DNA of 7,067 nucleotides from JAFARZ01 sp035651595. GTDB taxonomy: Bacteria; Actinomycetota; Actinomycetes; Streptosporangiales; Streptosporangiaceae. A program made the position numbers and the translations under genes. The notes under the pieces are model-generated. The model searched no databases. It was not told the origin of the DNA and worked only from the letters and a program-made list of their open reading frames with translations. Location of the stretch: positions 1 through 7,067 of the forward strand of contig DASRFJ010000009.1 in assembly GCA_035651595.1 (NCBI GenBank), written 5' to 3'. The stretch's first letter is position 1; every line of letters begins with the position of its first letter. Positions 1-6,242 of this stretch are shown here, in pieces.

Positions 1-1454
1 GTGATGGTGTGGTCGCCGCCCCTGGTGGCGGTCCACCCGGACAGGACGAACGTGTGATGCCGCCCGATGTAGGAAGCTGCCTGCTCGGCTTCGTGGTGGT
101 TGCCGAGCCGCATGAACGCGGTCGCACCGCCGCCGATCATGGTGACCGCATCGTCGCGCAGGTGCCGGAACAGCAACGTCAAAGGCACGCCGCGCTGCTC
201 ACATGCGTCGGCGAGCCGTTCCAGGTGGCGGCTGGTGATCTCGTCAGCGGCCACGATTACCACGGCGGGCACGTGGCGGGTGCTGCTGGTGACCTGGACG
301 GTGAGCCACTGGATGACCAGCGCGGCGGTCAGTTCGGCGCGGACGCTGCGCGCGGCGGGTTCAGCGGCCAGGATGGTGCACCATGACGGGGGCGGCGCTG
401 CGGGCGGCCCGGTCCCTATGTGATCGGCAAGGCCGGACAGGAACGCGTCGAGGCGGATCAGGTTCGCGCCGATGTGGCTCTGGTAGCCGTCGCCGAATAG
501 CCCGCGGATCATCTCGGTCTCGTCCTCAGCGAGCAGCCCGCCCGGGTCGTCGCGGCCGAGCGCGGCCTGCACCGCGGCGGCCAGCCGGGCCGGGGTGGCA
601 CCGCGCCCGGCCAGGGCGGAGGCAATCTGTTCCAGTACCCGGACGTCGACGGCCCGGTCGGTTCGGGCCTGGCCGGGCGGACCGGCATGGATCGCCTCGG
701 CGAGCGCGTCGGCGAGCTGCCGCCCGGACATGCCGGACAGCAGCCCGCACCGGTCAAGGTCACGCGGCAGCAGGTACTCGGCGACCTGGACGCCAACCTC
801 ACGGGACAAGCCCGCCAGTTCCCGGGCGGCGTGCTGCCCGGACAGGTCGGCGACCAGCAACGGCTGGCTGGCCATGATCGAGGCGCCGTGCACGGTCAGC
901 AGCGACCGCCACCCGAGCAGGCTGCCGCCGAACACGTCGGTACGCCGCGCCGGGGAGGACGCGCTGCCCCACTCCGGCACCTGCTCCAGGCGCGCCAGCT
1001 CGCCCTGCTCATGCCCGGCAGCACGACTAGCCCAGGCGTCGTGCGCCGCCTCGTACTGCACCTCCGGATCAGCGGCTTTCACGTGGGCGAGCTGCGCGTA
1101 CTTCCAGGCAGACCAGCCCAGCCCTGGCGCGGAGAGCAGGAGCGCGGTCACGAACGTAGTGCCGTACGGCGCGGACGGGCCGACCGCGTGCGCGCATCCG
1201 GCCAGTGCCATCAGTCCCACCGCTGCGACCAGCGACGGCCGCGCGGCCCACTTGCGGGCCCGCTGCCAGGACTGCTGCGCGGCAGCGAGCCGCGCCGCCG
1301 CGTCCTGGCGGACCTTCTCGGCGTCAGGCGGCAGCTCCGCATACGGGGTGATCAGGGAATGGCGGTCGCGGAACGTCCAGCCCAGCCGTGCGCCCGGGGT
1401 GAACAGCATCCGCTGCCACCGCGCTGGCGGCCGGACCCCGGCAGGGGTGGTCAC
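1..1454 (-). CDS. Membrane-anchored TraD/VirD4-like coupling protein with degenerate Walker A (partial, 3' end outside window)
   Basis: Reading is open for 484 codons from a GTG at 1454 to the window edge, with no stop, so the C-terminus is missing. An in-frame TGA lies 9 bases upstream of the GTG, which makes it the most upstream possible start. Residues about 73-92 and 99-117 are hydrophobic, giving two closely spaced transmembrane helices, the layout of type IV coupling proteins. At about 175-190 the P-loop position reads FGGSLLGWRSLLTVHG: glycines are present but the catalytic lysine is not. The next strand, PLLVADLSGQ (198-207), suits the strand after a P-loop. A Walker B-like strand VVIVAADE (398-405) is followed by a helix and strand resembling the TraM-recognition part of TraD, then AEQAASYIGRHHTFVLS (456-472), which resembles VirD4/TraG proteins near their C-terminal part. 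Known family role: coupling DNA substrates to a membrane translocation channel. Inferred here: membrane-bound DNA transfer or a non-hydrolysing partner. Family assignment is from motif pattern only. Confidence 0.72.
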   Translation of the reverse strand, partial: MTTPAGVRPPARWQRMLFTPGARLGWTFRDRHSLITPYAELPPDAEKVRQDAAARLAAAQQSWQRARKWAARPSLVAAVGLMALAGCAHAVGPSAPYGTTFVTALLLSAPGLGWSAWKYAQLAHVKAADPEVQYEAAHDAWASRAAGHEQGELARLEQVPEWGSASSPARRTDVFGGSLLGWRSLLTVHGASIMASQPLLVADLSGQHAARELAGLSREVGVQVAEYLLPRDLDRCGLLSGMSGRQLADALAEAIHAGPPGQARTDRAVDVRVLEQIASALAGRGATPARLAAAVQAALGRDDPGGLLAEDETEMIRGLFGDGYQSHIGANLIRLDAFLSGLADHIGTGPPAAPPPSWCTILAAEPAARSVRAELTAALVIQWLTVQVTSSTRHVPAVVIVAADEITSRHLERLADACEQRGVPLTLLFRHLRDDAVTMIGGGATAFMRLGNHHEAEQAASYIGRHHTFVLSGWTATRGGDHTI

Positions 1455-1465
1455 GACGGTTCAGT

Positions 1466-1471
1466 CCTCCT
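1466..1471 (-). promoter_or_regulatory. Ribosome binding site of the coupling-protein-like gene
   Basis: On the minus strand this reads AGGAGG, a perfect Shine-Dalgarno core, 11 bases before the GTG at 1454. The spacing is somewhat long. An in-frame TGA sits between this site and the GTG, so no earlier start is possible. A second purine-rich block (GGGAGGAG on the minus strand, 1481-1488) lies just upstream. Confidence 0.7.
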
Positions 1472-1567
1472 GGTTGGGTTCTCCTCCCGTCGCCTCCACG
1501 CCCTTCATGATGCCATCAGCAGGCCGGTAATGTCACCATAAGCAGTCAGGCACTTCCAAAGCGTAAT

Positions 1568-1597
1568 ATTTTGAGTTAGCCTGCGGAACACGGTCAA
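1568..1597 (-). promoter_or_regulatory. Candidate promoter for the minus-strand gene
   Basis: On the minus strand TTGACC (1592-1597) matches the -35 consensus well. It is followed after 18 bases by CAAAAT (1568-1573), which keeps only the A at position 2 and the final T of the -10 consensus. The site is in the AT-rich part of the divergent gap, about 110 bases upstream of the GTG start. No comparably good pair is visible for the plus-strand operon; TAATAT at 1564-1569 could be its -10 but lacks a convincing -35. Confidence 0.3.
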
Positions 1598-1618
1598 CCA
1601 CAGCCGTGCGCACGTATC

Positions 1619-1623
1619 AGGGG
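1619..1623 (+). promoter_or_regulatory. Ribosome binding site deciding the ATPase start
   Basis: AGGGG lies 5 bases before the ATG at 1629 but only 2 bases before the overlapping in-frame GTG at 1626. The spacing favours ATG 1629 as the start of the ATPase gene. The two choices differ by one residue. Confidence 0.45.
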
Positions 1624-1628
1624 TCGTG

Positions 1629-2999
1629 ATGGGTGAACAGCAGCCATGGCAGACCCTGACCTCCCTTCCTGCCTGGCAGATCACTGAGATCCCCCGCCCA
1701 GATGATGATCGCGCGAGCTGGGGCGCTGAGGAACGCGTCGCGGCACTGGTCTCGGCCTACGGGTGCGGCGCCCCGGTCGCGGTCGCGTGGCTCAGGGACC
1801 GGCCCGGCGGCCCGGTCCGGGTCCTGGCGGCCGGGCCGGCGCTGGCCGCCGGCACCGACAGCGGCCAGGCTGTGCTCACCGTGCCGTCCGGGGCGCGCGG
1901 CCTGCCGCTCGCTGATGGCCAGGCCGCCCAGATGCTCGCCGCGCTGCCGTGCTGGACGCGGATCGGCGCAGTGAGCGACGTGCTGCTCGCCGACGCCCGT
2001 GAACGAGCCTGTACCCAGACGGCCGCGCCGTCGCTAGACCGCGCACTGCTGCCCGCGTGGCTGGACGAATTCGCCTGGCTGCTGCTCGCCGAACCAGTCG
2101 CCGCGGACGTGGTGACAGAGATGGCCGCAGACGCCGCGCACGCGCAACTGGAGGCCGAGCAGAACCGCAGCCCGCGCAACCGGCTCGGCGCCCGCCGCGC
2201 CGGTGCCCGCCACGAAGAACTGCGTGAAGCGGGCACCTCAGGACTGTGGCGGGTGCACCTGCTGGCCGGCGCGGCGACCCCGGACGGCACCGCGCGGGTC
2301 GCCCGCCTGGTCGCTGCCTCGGCAGACTTGCGCGGCCTGCCCTATGGGCTCACGCCGCGCCCAGTCACCGGGTCACTGCCGGACACTTTAACCGCTGCCG
2401 CCGACAGCGGTAATCTCCCGATGCCCCGCCAGACCCGGCCGCCGGTAGCGACGCCCGCCGCCGACCGGTCATGGTGGGATGCGCCGATGTCTGCCGGGCC
2501 GTGGAGCGGCCCAGCTCCGCCGGACAGCAGGCGGCAATGGCCGCGGCCAGGCAATGACCCGTCACCTGCCGAGGCGTTCCGGCAGGCCCAGGACGAGCGG
2601 GATACCCTCAAGCCGCAGTCGCCGTTCTTCGCCTCGGCCAGGCTGGTCGCCGCGCTCGCGCAGCCTCCGGCCCGGGAAGTTCCCGGGCTGCGGTTCACGC
2701 TGCGGCCGACGTTCGACGTCACCCCCGAAACCACCCTCACTACGGACGGCACCGACGGCACCGGGGTCTCAGCCGGGATGGTGCTGGACCAGAACAGGGT
2801 TCCCGCCGGGACGCTCGCTCTCCCGCTCGCTTCGCTGAACCGGCATGTGTTCGTCACCGGCGCGACCGGCGCCGGCAAGAGCCAGACGATCCGCGGCCTG
2901 CTGGAACAGGCGACCCGGGCGGGGATCCCGTGGCTGGTAGTCGAGCCGGCCAAGGCCGAGTACCGCCTGATGGCTGCCCGCCTCCCCGGCGCCGAGCCC
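1629..2999 (+). CDS. HerA/DUF87-type P-loop ATPase, N-terminal part up to the frameshift
   Basis: This is the first 457 codons of a frameshift-split ATPase. Residues 1 to about 240 form an alanine-rich domain I do not recognise. About 240-335 is proline-rich and probably a flexible linker. From about 340 the sequence resembles actinobacterial HerA/TraC-like ATPases: a PSPFF segment, EVPGLRF, then strand RHVFVTGATGAGKSQT with a perfect Walker A, GATGAGKS, at residues 411-418 (2859-2882). Next comes a helix and PWLVVEPAKAEYRLMAARL, the conserved strand after the P-loop. Similarity stops at about 2996. The same frame stays open to 4244, but there it encodes an arginine-, proline- and histidine-rich shadow; the real continuation is one base over, from 3001. 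The family are DNA-translocating, usually hexameric ATPases. A TTA leucine codon lies at 2388-2390. The gene is divergent from the coupling-protein-like gene and heads a plus-strand operon. Native gene, pseudogene or assembly error cannot be told apart from this sequence. Confidence 0.78.
2670..2688. repeat. 19-base perfect palindrome inside the ATPase gene
   Basis: GCCCGGGAA-G-TTCCCGGGC is a perfect inverted repeat around a single central base. It encodes the segment AREVPGL just upstream of Walker A. Its arms are GC-rich, so an mRNA hairpin or DNA cruciform is conceivable, but the encoded residues look conserved and may alone explain it. Confidence 0.6.
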
Positions 3000-3000
3000 C
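2997..3000 (+). other. Frameshift site (CCCC run) in the ATPase gene
   Basis: Family-like sequence runs in the first frame through GAG (2994-2996) and resumes at 3001 in the frame one base downstream, as GDLEVPPAGLNPLEP. A TGA at 2968-2970 blocks the second frame further upstream, so the shift must lie between 2971 and about 3001. The CCCC run sits exactly at the junction, and removing one C restores a single frame of about 1030 codons. The spacing between EYRLMAARL and GLNPLEP also seems about five residues shorter than I remember for relatives, so a larger deletion is possible. Confidence 0.75.
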
Positions 3001-4719
3001 GGCGACCTCGAGGTCCCGCCGGCCGGCCTGAACCCGCTGGAGCCGACACCCGGCCCGGACGGACATCGGTTCCCCCTCCAGCCGCACGCCGACCTGGTCC
3101 GCGAACTGTTCCTGGCCGCCTTCCAGGCCGACGAGCCCTTCCCTCAGGTCCTGGCCGCCGCCCTCACCAGGTGCTACGAGCAAGCCGGCTGGGACATGGT
3201 GACCGGCCAGCCCGCCGTCCCCGGCACCTCGCCCGCCTACCCCGGGCTCGAAGATCTCCAGACGACCGCGCTCCAAGTGGTCGAAGACATCGGATACGGC
3301 CGCGAAGTCGCCGACAACGTCCGCGGCTTCGTCCAGGTCCGCATCGCCAGCCTGCGGCTCGGCACCTCCGGCCGGTTTCTCGACGGCGGCCACCCGCTCG
3401 ACTTCGCAGCCCTGATGGCCCGAAACGCCGTGTTCGAGATCGAAGACGCGGGCGACGACCACGACAAGGCGTTCCTCATGGGCGCCGTGCTTATCCGTCT
3501 CACCGAGCATCTGCGACTCCAGTTTGGCAGAACGACATCAGCTGCGCGTTTGCGGCACCTCACCGTGCTCGAGGAGGCACACCGCCTGCTGCGCCAGCCA
3601 CCACCGGGCACCGGCGCCGGCCCGGCCGCGCACGCCGTCGAGATGTTCGCCGACCTGCTCGCCGAAGTCCGTGCCTACGGCGAGGGACTGATCATCGCCG
3701 AGCAGATCCCCGCGAAGCTGATTCCCGACGTCATCAAGAACACCGCCGTCAAGGTCGTCCACCGCCTCCCCGCCGCCGACGACCGCGATGCCGTCGGCGC
3801 GACGATGAACCTCACCCCGGCCCAGTCCCAGTACCTGGTCACCCTCACTCCCGGCGAAGCGGCGGTACACACCGACGGCATGGACTACCCGATCCTGGCC
3901 CGCATGCCCGACGGCACCGCCACCGAAGCCGCAACCCCAGCCGTCACCACTGCACCCGCCGCGATCATCACCGCCCGCAGCCCGTCCTGCGACCCGGTAT
4001 GCCACCGGAAGCCGTGCACGCTCGCGCAGATCCGCGCCGCGCAGAACACCGCAGCCCACGACCCGGCGATCACCTTGTGGGCCGAACTAGCCGTGCTCGG
4101 CGCGCTCACCGGCTGGGTGCCGCCAGTCCCGAACGCGGACTTCACCACCCGGCTCCTCAATCTGCCCGGACGGCTCCTCGGCTGCACCCTCTCCCACGCC
4201 GTCGACGCCGCCGTCACCGCCCGCGCAAGCGCCCTCGGCGATAACGCGAACCCGGCCGCGCTCGCCGCCCATGTCACTGGCGAGCTGCGGGACTTCGCCG
4301 CCAGCGGGCATCCGTTCCCTCCGGTAACCGCCCAGTGGGTTGCTGACGCATGCCGGTGGAACTCCGTCGCGGCCAAGCTCGCATCCTACGTTCGCACCGC
4401 CGGGAGAGAGGCGCCACCGCACCCCGACACCAGCGCCTGGGCCGACCAATACCGCCGGCCGGTACCAGGCAGCACGTGCGGCGAGCAGCTCACCGCCATT
4501 CGTTCCTGGAAACAAACCGCCTGGGCCCAGACCCCGCCCGCTCAGCGCCACGCCCTGATCTTCGGCACCCGTGCACCCTCCGCCATCGAGACAGCCGTCG
4601 TCGGCCGCACTGGCCAGCCAGGATGGCGGCAGCAGTACACCACCGCCCTGGCTGCCGCGTTCACCGACGGGAACTGGACCATCCCGTGGATCAGCGCCCG
4701 CCCGAAATCGGGCAGGTGA
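3001..4719 (+). CDS. HerA/DUF87-type P-loop ATPase, C-terminal part after the frameshift
   Basis: This 572-codon frame continues the ATPase begun at 1629. It opens with PPAGLNPLEP and LFLAAFQADEPFPQVLAAAL, typical of the region between Walker A and Walker B in this family. Walker B is LTVLEEAHRLL (from 3559), with glutamates where many ATPases have Asp-Glu, usual for this group. AEVRAYGEGLIIAEQIPAKL (from 3661), NTAVKVVHRL and DDRDAV follow, the expected sensor and arginine-finger region of a HerA-like ring ATPase. After about 3950 comes an alanine-rich linker, a cysteine cluster C-x3-C-H-x3-C (3988-4017) that might bind zinc, and a helical domain of about 230 residues I do not recognise. Without the frameshift correction, translation could only restart at an internal ATG such as 3196, which has no clear ribosome binding site and would lack Walker A. 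TGA at 4717-4719 lies 6 bases before the next gene. Confidence 0.78.
   Translation, partial: GDLEVPPAGLNPLEPTPGPDGHRFPLQPHADLVRELFLAAFQADEPFPQVLAAALTRCYEQAGWDMVTGQPAVPGTSPAYPGLEDLQTTALQVVEDIGYGREVADNVRGFVQVRIASLRLGTSGRFLDGGHPLDFAALMARNAVFEIEDAGDDHDKAFLMGAVLIRLTEHLRLQFGRTTSAARLRHLTVLEEAHRLLRQPPPGTGAGPAAHAVEMFADLLAEVRAYGEGLIIAEQIPAKLIPDVIKNTAVKVVHRLPAADDRDAVGATMNLTPAQSQYLVTLTPGEAAVHTDGMDYPILARMPDGTATEAATPAVTTAPAAIITARSPSCDPVCHRKPCTLAQIRAAQNTAAHDPAITLWAELAVLGALTGWVPPVPNADFTTRLLNLPGRLLGCTLSHAVDAAVTARASALGDNANPAALAAHVTGELRDFAASGHPFPPVTAQWVADACRWNSVAAKLASYVRTAGREAPPHPDTSAWADQYRRPVPGSTCGEQLTAIRSWKQTAWAQTPPAQRHALIFGTRAPSAIETAVVGRTGQPGWRQQYTTALAAAFTDGNWTIPWISARPKSGR
3988..4017 (+). other. Cysteine cluster in the ATPase C-terminal region
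   Basis: The codons read CDPVCHRKPC, giving three cysteines and one histidine within ten residues, in an otherwise cysteine-poor protein. It marks the boundary between the ATPase core and the C-terminal helical domain. Zinc binding is plausible but unproven. Confidence 0.5.
4714..4719 (+). promoter_or_regulatory. Ribosome binding site overlapping the ATPase stop codon
   Basis: AGGTGA is a good Shine-Dalgarno match 6 bases before the ATG at 4726. Its last three bases are the TGA stop of the ATPase gene, so translation of the two genes is probably coupled. Confidence 0.65.
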
Positions 4720-4725
4720 CCGGCG

Positions 4726-5706
4726 ATGGCAGCGGACTGGGACACCAACAGCTACGCCACAAGTGCCGATACCGTCAAGCTCGACGAAACCCGTGCTGGC
4801 AGCGATTCCCGCGACGCCTACGACATCGACCCCGACACCGAGAACTACGCGGACGGCAACGATCCTGAAACCGCCTACCAGAACCAGGGACGCCCCGACA
4901 GCCCCAACGGACTGAGCAGCTACGCCAGCGACGTCCACTACGAGGAGTACGGGGAAGCCCGGGGCGATGAGGCGGAACCCGCAGACGCGAACGCCGACAA
5001 AGCCGGCGAGACGCCCGACCGGTGGGATGATGACACCTACCCCGACGCCGCAAACTATGCCGACCTCGACGACCCGGACACCGGCACACTCGACGCGCAA
5101 GACGGACTCCGCCAGGACGAGCCCGCAACAGCTACCGGCCAAGCTGCGGATGCCGATCAACAAGACCAAAGCCACCAGGCGAAAGAGCACCCAGAGCGCG
5201 CCCCGTCACCCGAACAACAGCGGATCAATGCCCTCGAAGCCGAGAACACTGACGCCAGGCGGCAACTCGCCGCGGCCAACCAGAAGATCACGAACCTCGA
5301 GGCCAAGAACGACGAACGAGCAGCGCAGCTAGACGAACAAGCAGGGCGCCTGGACCGTATCGAGCAGCTCCTGGCGGCAGACAGACCAGCCGCTTCACTG
5401 GAGCAGCAGACTACCCAAGACACCGCAAGTGCCCTGCGCGGTGCGGCGATGGCCAGTCGCGAGGCTAGTGGCGAGCGCCAGGACACTAAAGAGGCTGAGC
5501 GTTCCCGGTGGCGGCGCGCGACTTCGTCTGAGAGTCTCGGCCTGATCGGTACATTTGGCAGCGCCGCCGAAGCTATAGGGGAGTTTGCCGCTCACGCGAC
5601 CCCAGAAGGAACGATCGGTTTGGGGCTGACAGCCATCGGCCTGGCCCAGGTAATCAGGGCACGGGTCGAGAAGAAGGCGGAGACGAAAGGGAAGAGACAG
5701 GCATGA
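4726..5706 (+). CDS. Acidic coiled-coil protein with membrane-affine C-terminus, function unknown
   Basis: I do not recognise this 326-residue protein. Residues 1 to about 160 are highly acidic and rich in Asp, Ala, Tyr, Asn and Pro, probably disordered. They contain two copies of a motif of the form NYAD-x-x-DP-x-T (residues 40-49 and 110-119). Residues about 162-218 are a predicted coiled coil with heptad-like Leu and Ile spacing (INALEAEN, ITNLEAKN, LDRIEQLL). A Gln/Ala-rich stretch and a basic patch RSRWRRA (259-265) follow. Residues about 270-310 hold two glycine- and alanine-rich hydrophobic stretches that may be short membrane-associated helices, ending in a strongly basic tail (RARVEKKAETKGKR). 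The start is supported by AGGTGA 6 bases upstream. It lies 6 bases after the ATPase gene and overlaps the next gene by 4 bases, so all three look like one operon. A scaffold linking the ATPase to the membrane or to another oligomer is a guess from architecture only. Confidence 0.8.
   Translation: MAADWDTNSYATSADTVKLDETRAGSDSRDAYDIDPDTENYADGNDPETAYQNQGRPDSPNGLSSYASDVHYEEYGEARGDEAEPADANADKAGETPDRWDDDTYPDAANYADLDDPDTGTLDAQDGLRQDEPATATGQAADADQQDQSHQAKEHPERAPSPEQQRINALEAENTDARRQLAAANQKITNLEAKNDERAAQLDEQAGRLDRIEQLLAADRPAASLEQQTTQDTASALRGAAMASREASGERQDTKEAERSRWRRATSSESLGLIGTFGSAAEAIGEFAAHATPEGTIGLGLTAIGLAQVIRARVEKKAETKGKRQA
4840..5085 (+). repeat. Two degenerate copies of an NYAD..DP.T protein motif
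   Basis: Codons 39-50 (4840-4875) encode ENYADGNDPETA and codons 109-120 (5050-5085) encode ANYADLDDPDTG. Eight of twelve residues are the same or Asp/Glu or Asn/Asp swaps at matching places, while the DNA has diverged at third positions. This suggests a duplicated short linear motif in the acidic region; low complexity could also produce it. Confidence 0.45.
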
Positions 5707-6242
5707 TCGCCCGGATCAACGCCAAAGCAGACAAGGCGTTGCGTGAAGCAATAGATAACGTAGGGCACGCCGAGGCGGACCAGATCGAGGTGCCTCTCAC
5801 TAGGCTCGACGAGACGGAGCGCGCCGAGGCCATCGGCCTGGCCATCATGGTCGCCGGCTACGTCATCGTTGATGTCTCCGGAACACAGTGGCCCGACGAC
5901 GCTAACGTGCGGCAGTTCGCCGGCAGTCTCGCTACCGGCGGAAGGACCGTTAAACGCCTCCAACTCGATGCCGGGCAGATTCACGCATACCTGTCGCGCG
6001 TGGCGCTCGGCGCGGAGCCGGTGGGGGACGTCATCCCGGACGAACCGATGTTCACACGGCTGCCGGTGATCGTGGCCCAGCGAGCCATCGTAAGCTACTC
6101 CCCGGAAGAGACCGGCATCTGGGATTACCTGGACCAGATCGAGTCAGCAATTGAGGTCGCCTGGGCGTTGGAGGCTTCGGTACTCCCGGCCGCTGTAATG
6201 CGCGCTTACCTGCCCAAGCCGAGCCCTGACGAACCCCGCTGA
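5703..6242 (+). CDS. Conserved-looking 179-residue protein of unknown function
   Basis: I cannot assign this to a named family. The start is well supported: ATGA at 5703-5706 overlaps the stop of the coiled-coil gene, and a purine-rich stretch GGAAGAG (5690-5696) is 6 bases upstream. The protein is acidic and balanced in composition, as expected for a soluble cytoplasmic protein. A predicted helix (about 1-22) is followed by RLDETERAEAIGLAIMVAGYVIVDV (central helix then strand), then a mixed segment, DVIPDEPMFTRLPVIVAQRAIV and a C-terminal helical part (IWDYLDQIESAIEVAWALEAS). There is no transmembrane segment, P-loop or metal cluster. Codon use is less GC-biased than in the ATPase: the first 60 bases are about 53% G+C and include a rare ATA isoleucine codon. 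It is the last gene of the plus-strand operon, so it probably acts with the coiled-coil protein and ATPase. The 3' end overlaps the opposing primase gene by 37 bases. Confidence 0.8.
   Translation: MIARINAKADKALREAIDNVGHAEADQIEVPLTRLDETERAEAIGLAIMVAGYVIVDVSGTQWPDDANVRQFAGSLATGGRTVKRLQLDAGQIHAYLSRVALGAEPVGDVIPDEPMFTRLPVIVAQRAIVSYSPEETGIWDYLDQIESAIEVAWALEASVLPAAVMRAYLPKPSPDEPR

Larger units (their letters stand above)
1455..1625. promoter_or_regulatory. Divergent intergenic regulatory region with two inverted repeats
   Basis: This 171-base gap separates two divergent genes and must hold the start signals of both. Positions 1501-1620 are about 53% G+C by count, well below the flanking coding sequence. 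TGATG-C-CATCA at 1508-1518 is a perfect 11-base palindrome. CACGG-N10-CCGTG at 1589-1608 is a spaced inverted repeat overlapping the candidate minus-strand -35 box. Either could bind a dimeric regulator acting on both genes, but both are short enough to arise by chance. No open reading frame of its own is supported here. Confidence 0.5.

Noticed and set aside
595..1541. Long plus-strand open frames opposite the coupling-protein-like gene
   Set aside because: Compositions are serine-, arginine- and proline-rich with no motifs, whereas the minus strand gives transmembrane helices and ATPase-like motifs over the whole stretch.
2971..3001. Programmed +1 frameshifting as the favoured explanation
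   Set aside because: CCC-C can slip, but there is no adjacent stop codon, no visible stimulatory element downstream, and the zero-frame stays open for 1.2 kb; an indel or base-call error is simpler.
3001..4244. Continuation of the first ATPase frame as one 872-residue protein
   Set aside because: After 2999 this frame encodes arginine-, proline- and histidine-rich sequence with no family features, while the next frame carries Walker B and the other ATPase motifs. It stays open only because stops are rare in GC-rich DNA.
4087..5190. Minus-strand open frame of 367 codons with a hydrophobic start
   Set aside because: It is antisense to the ATPase C-terminus and the coiled-coil gene, crosses their boundary, is valine- and glycine-rich as expected for the complement of GC-biased codons, and lacks a recognisable motif.
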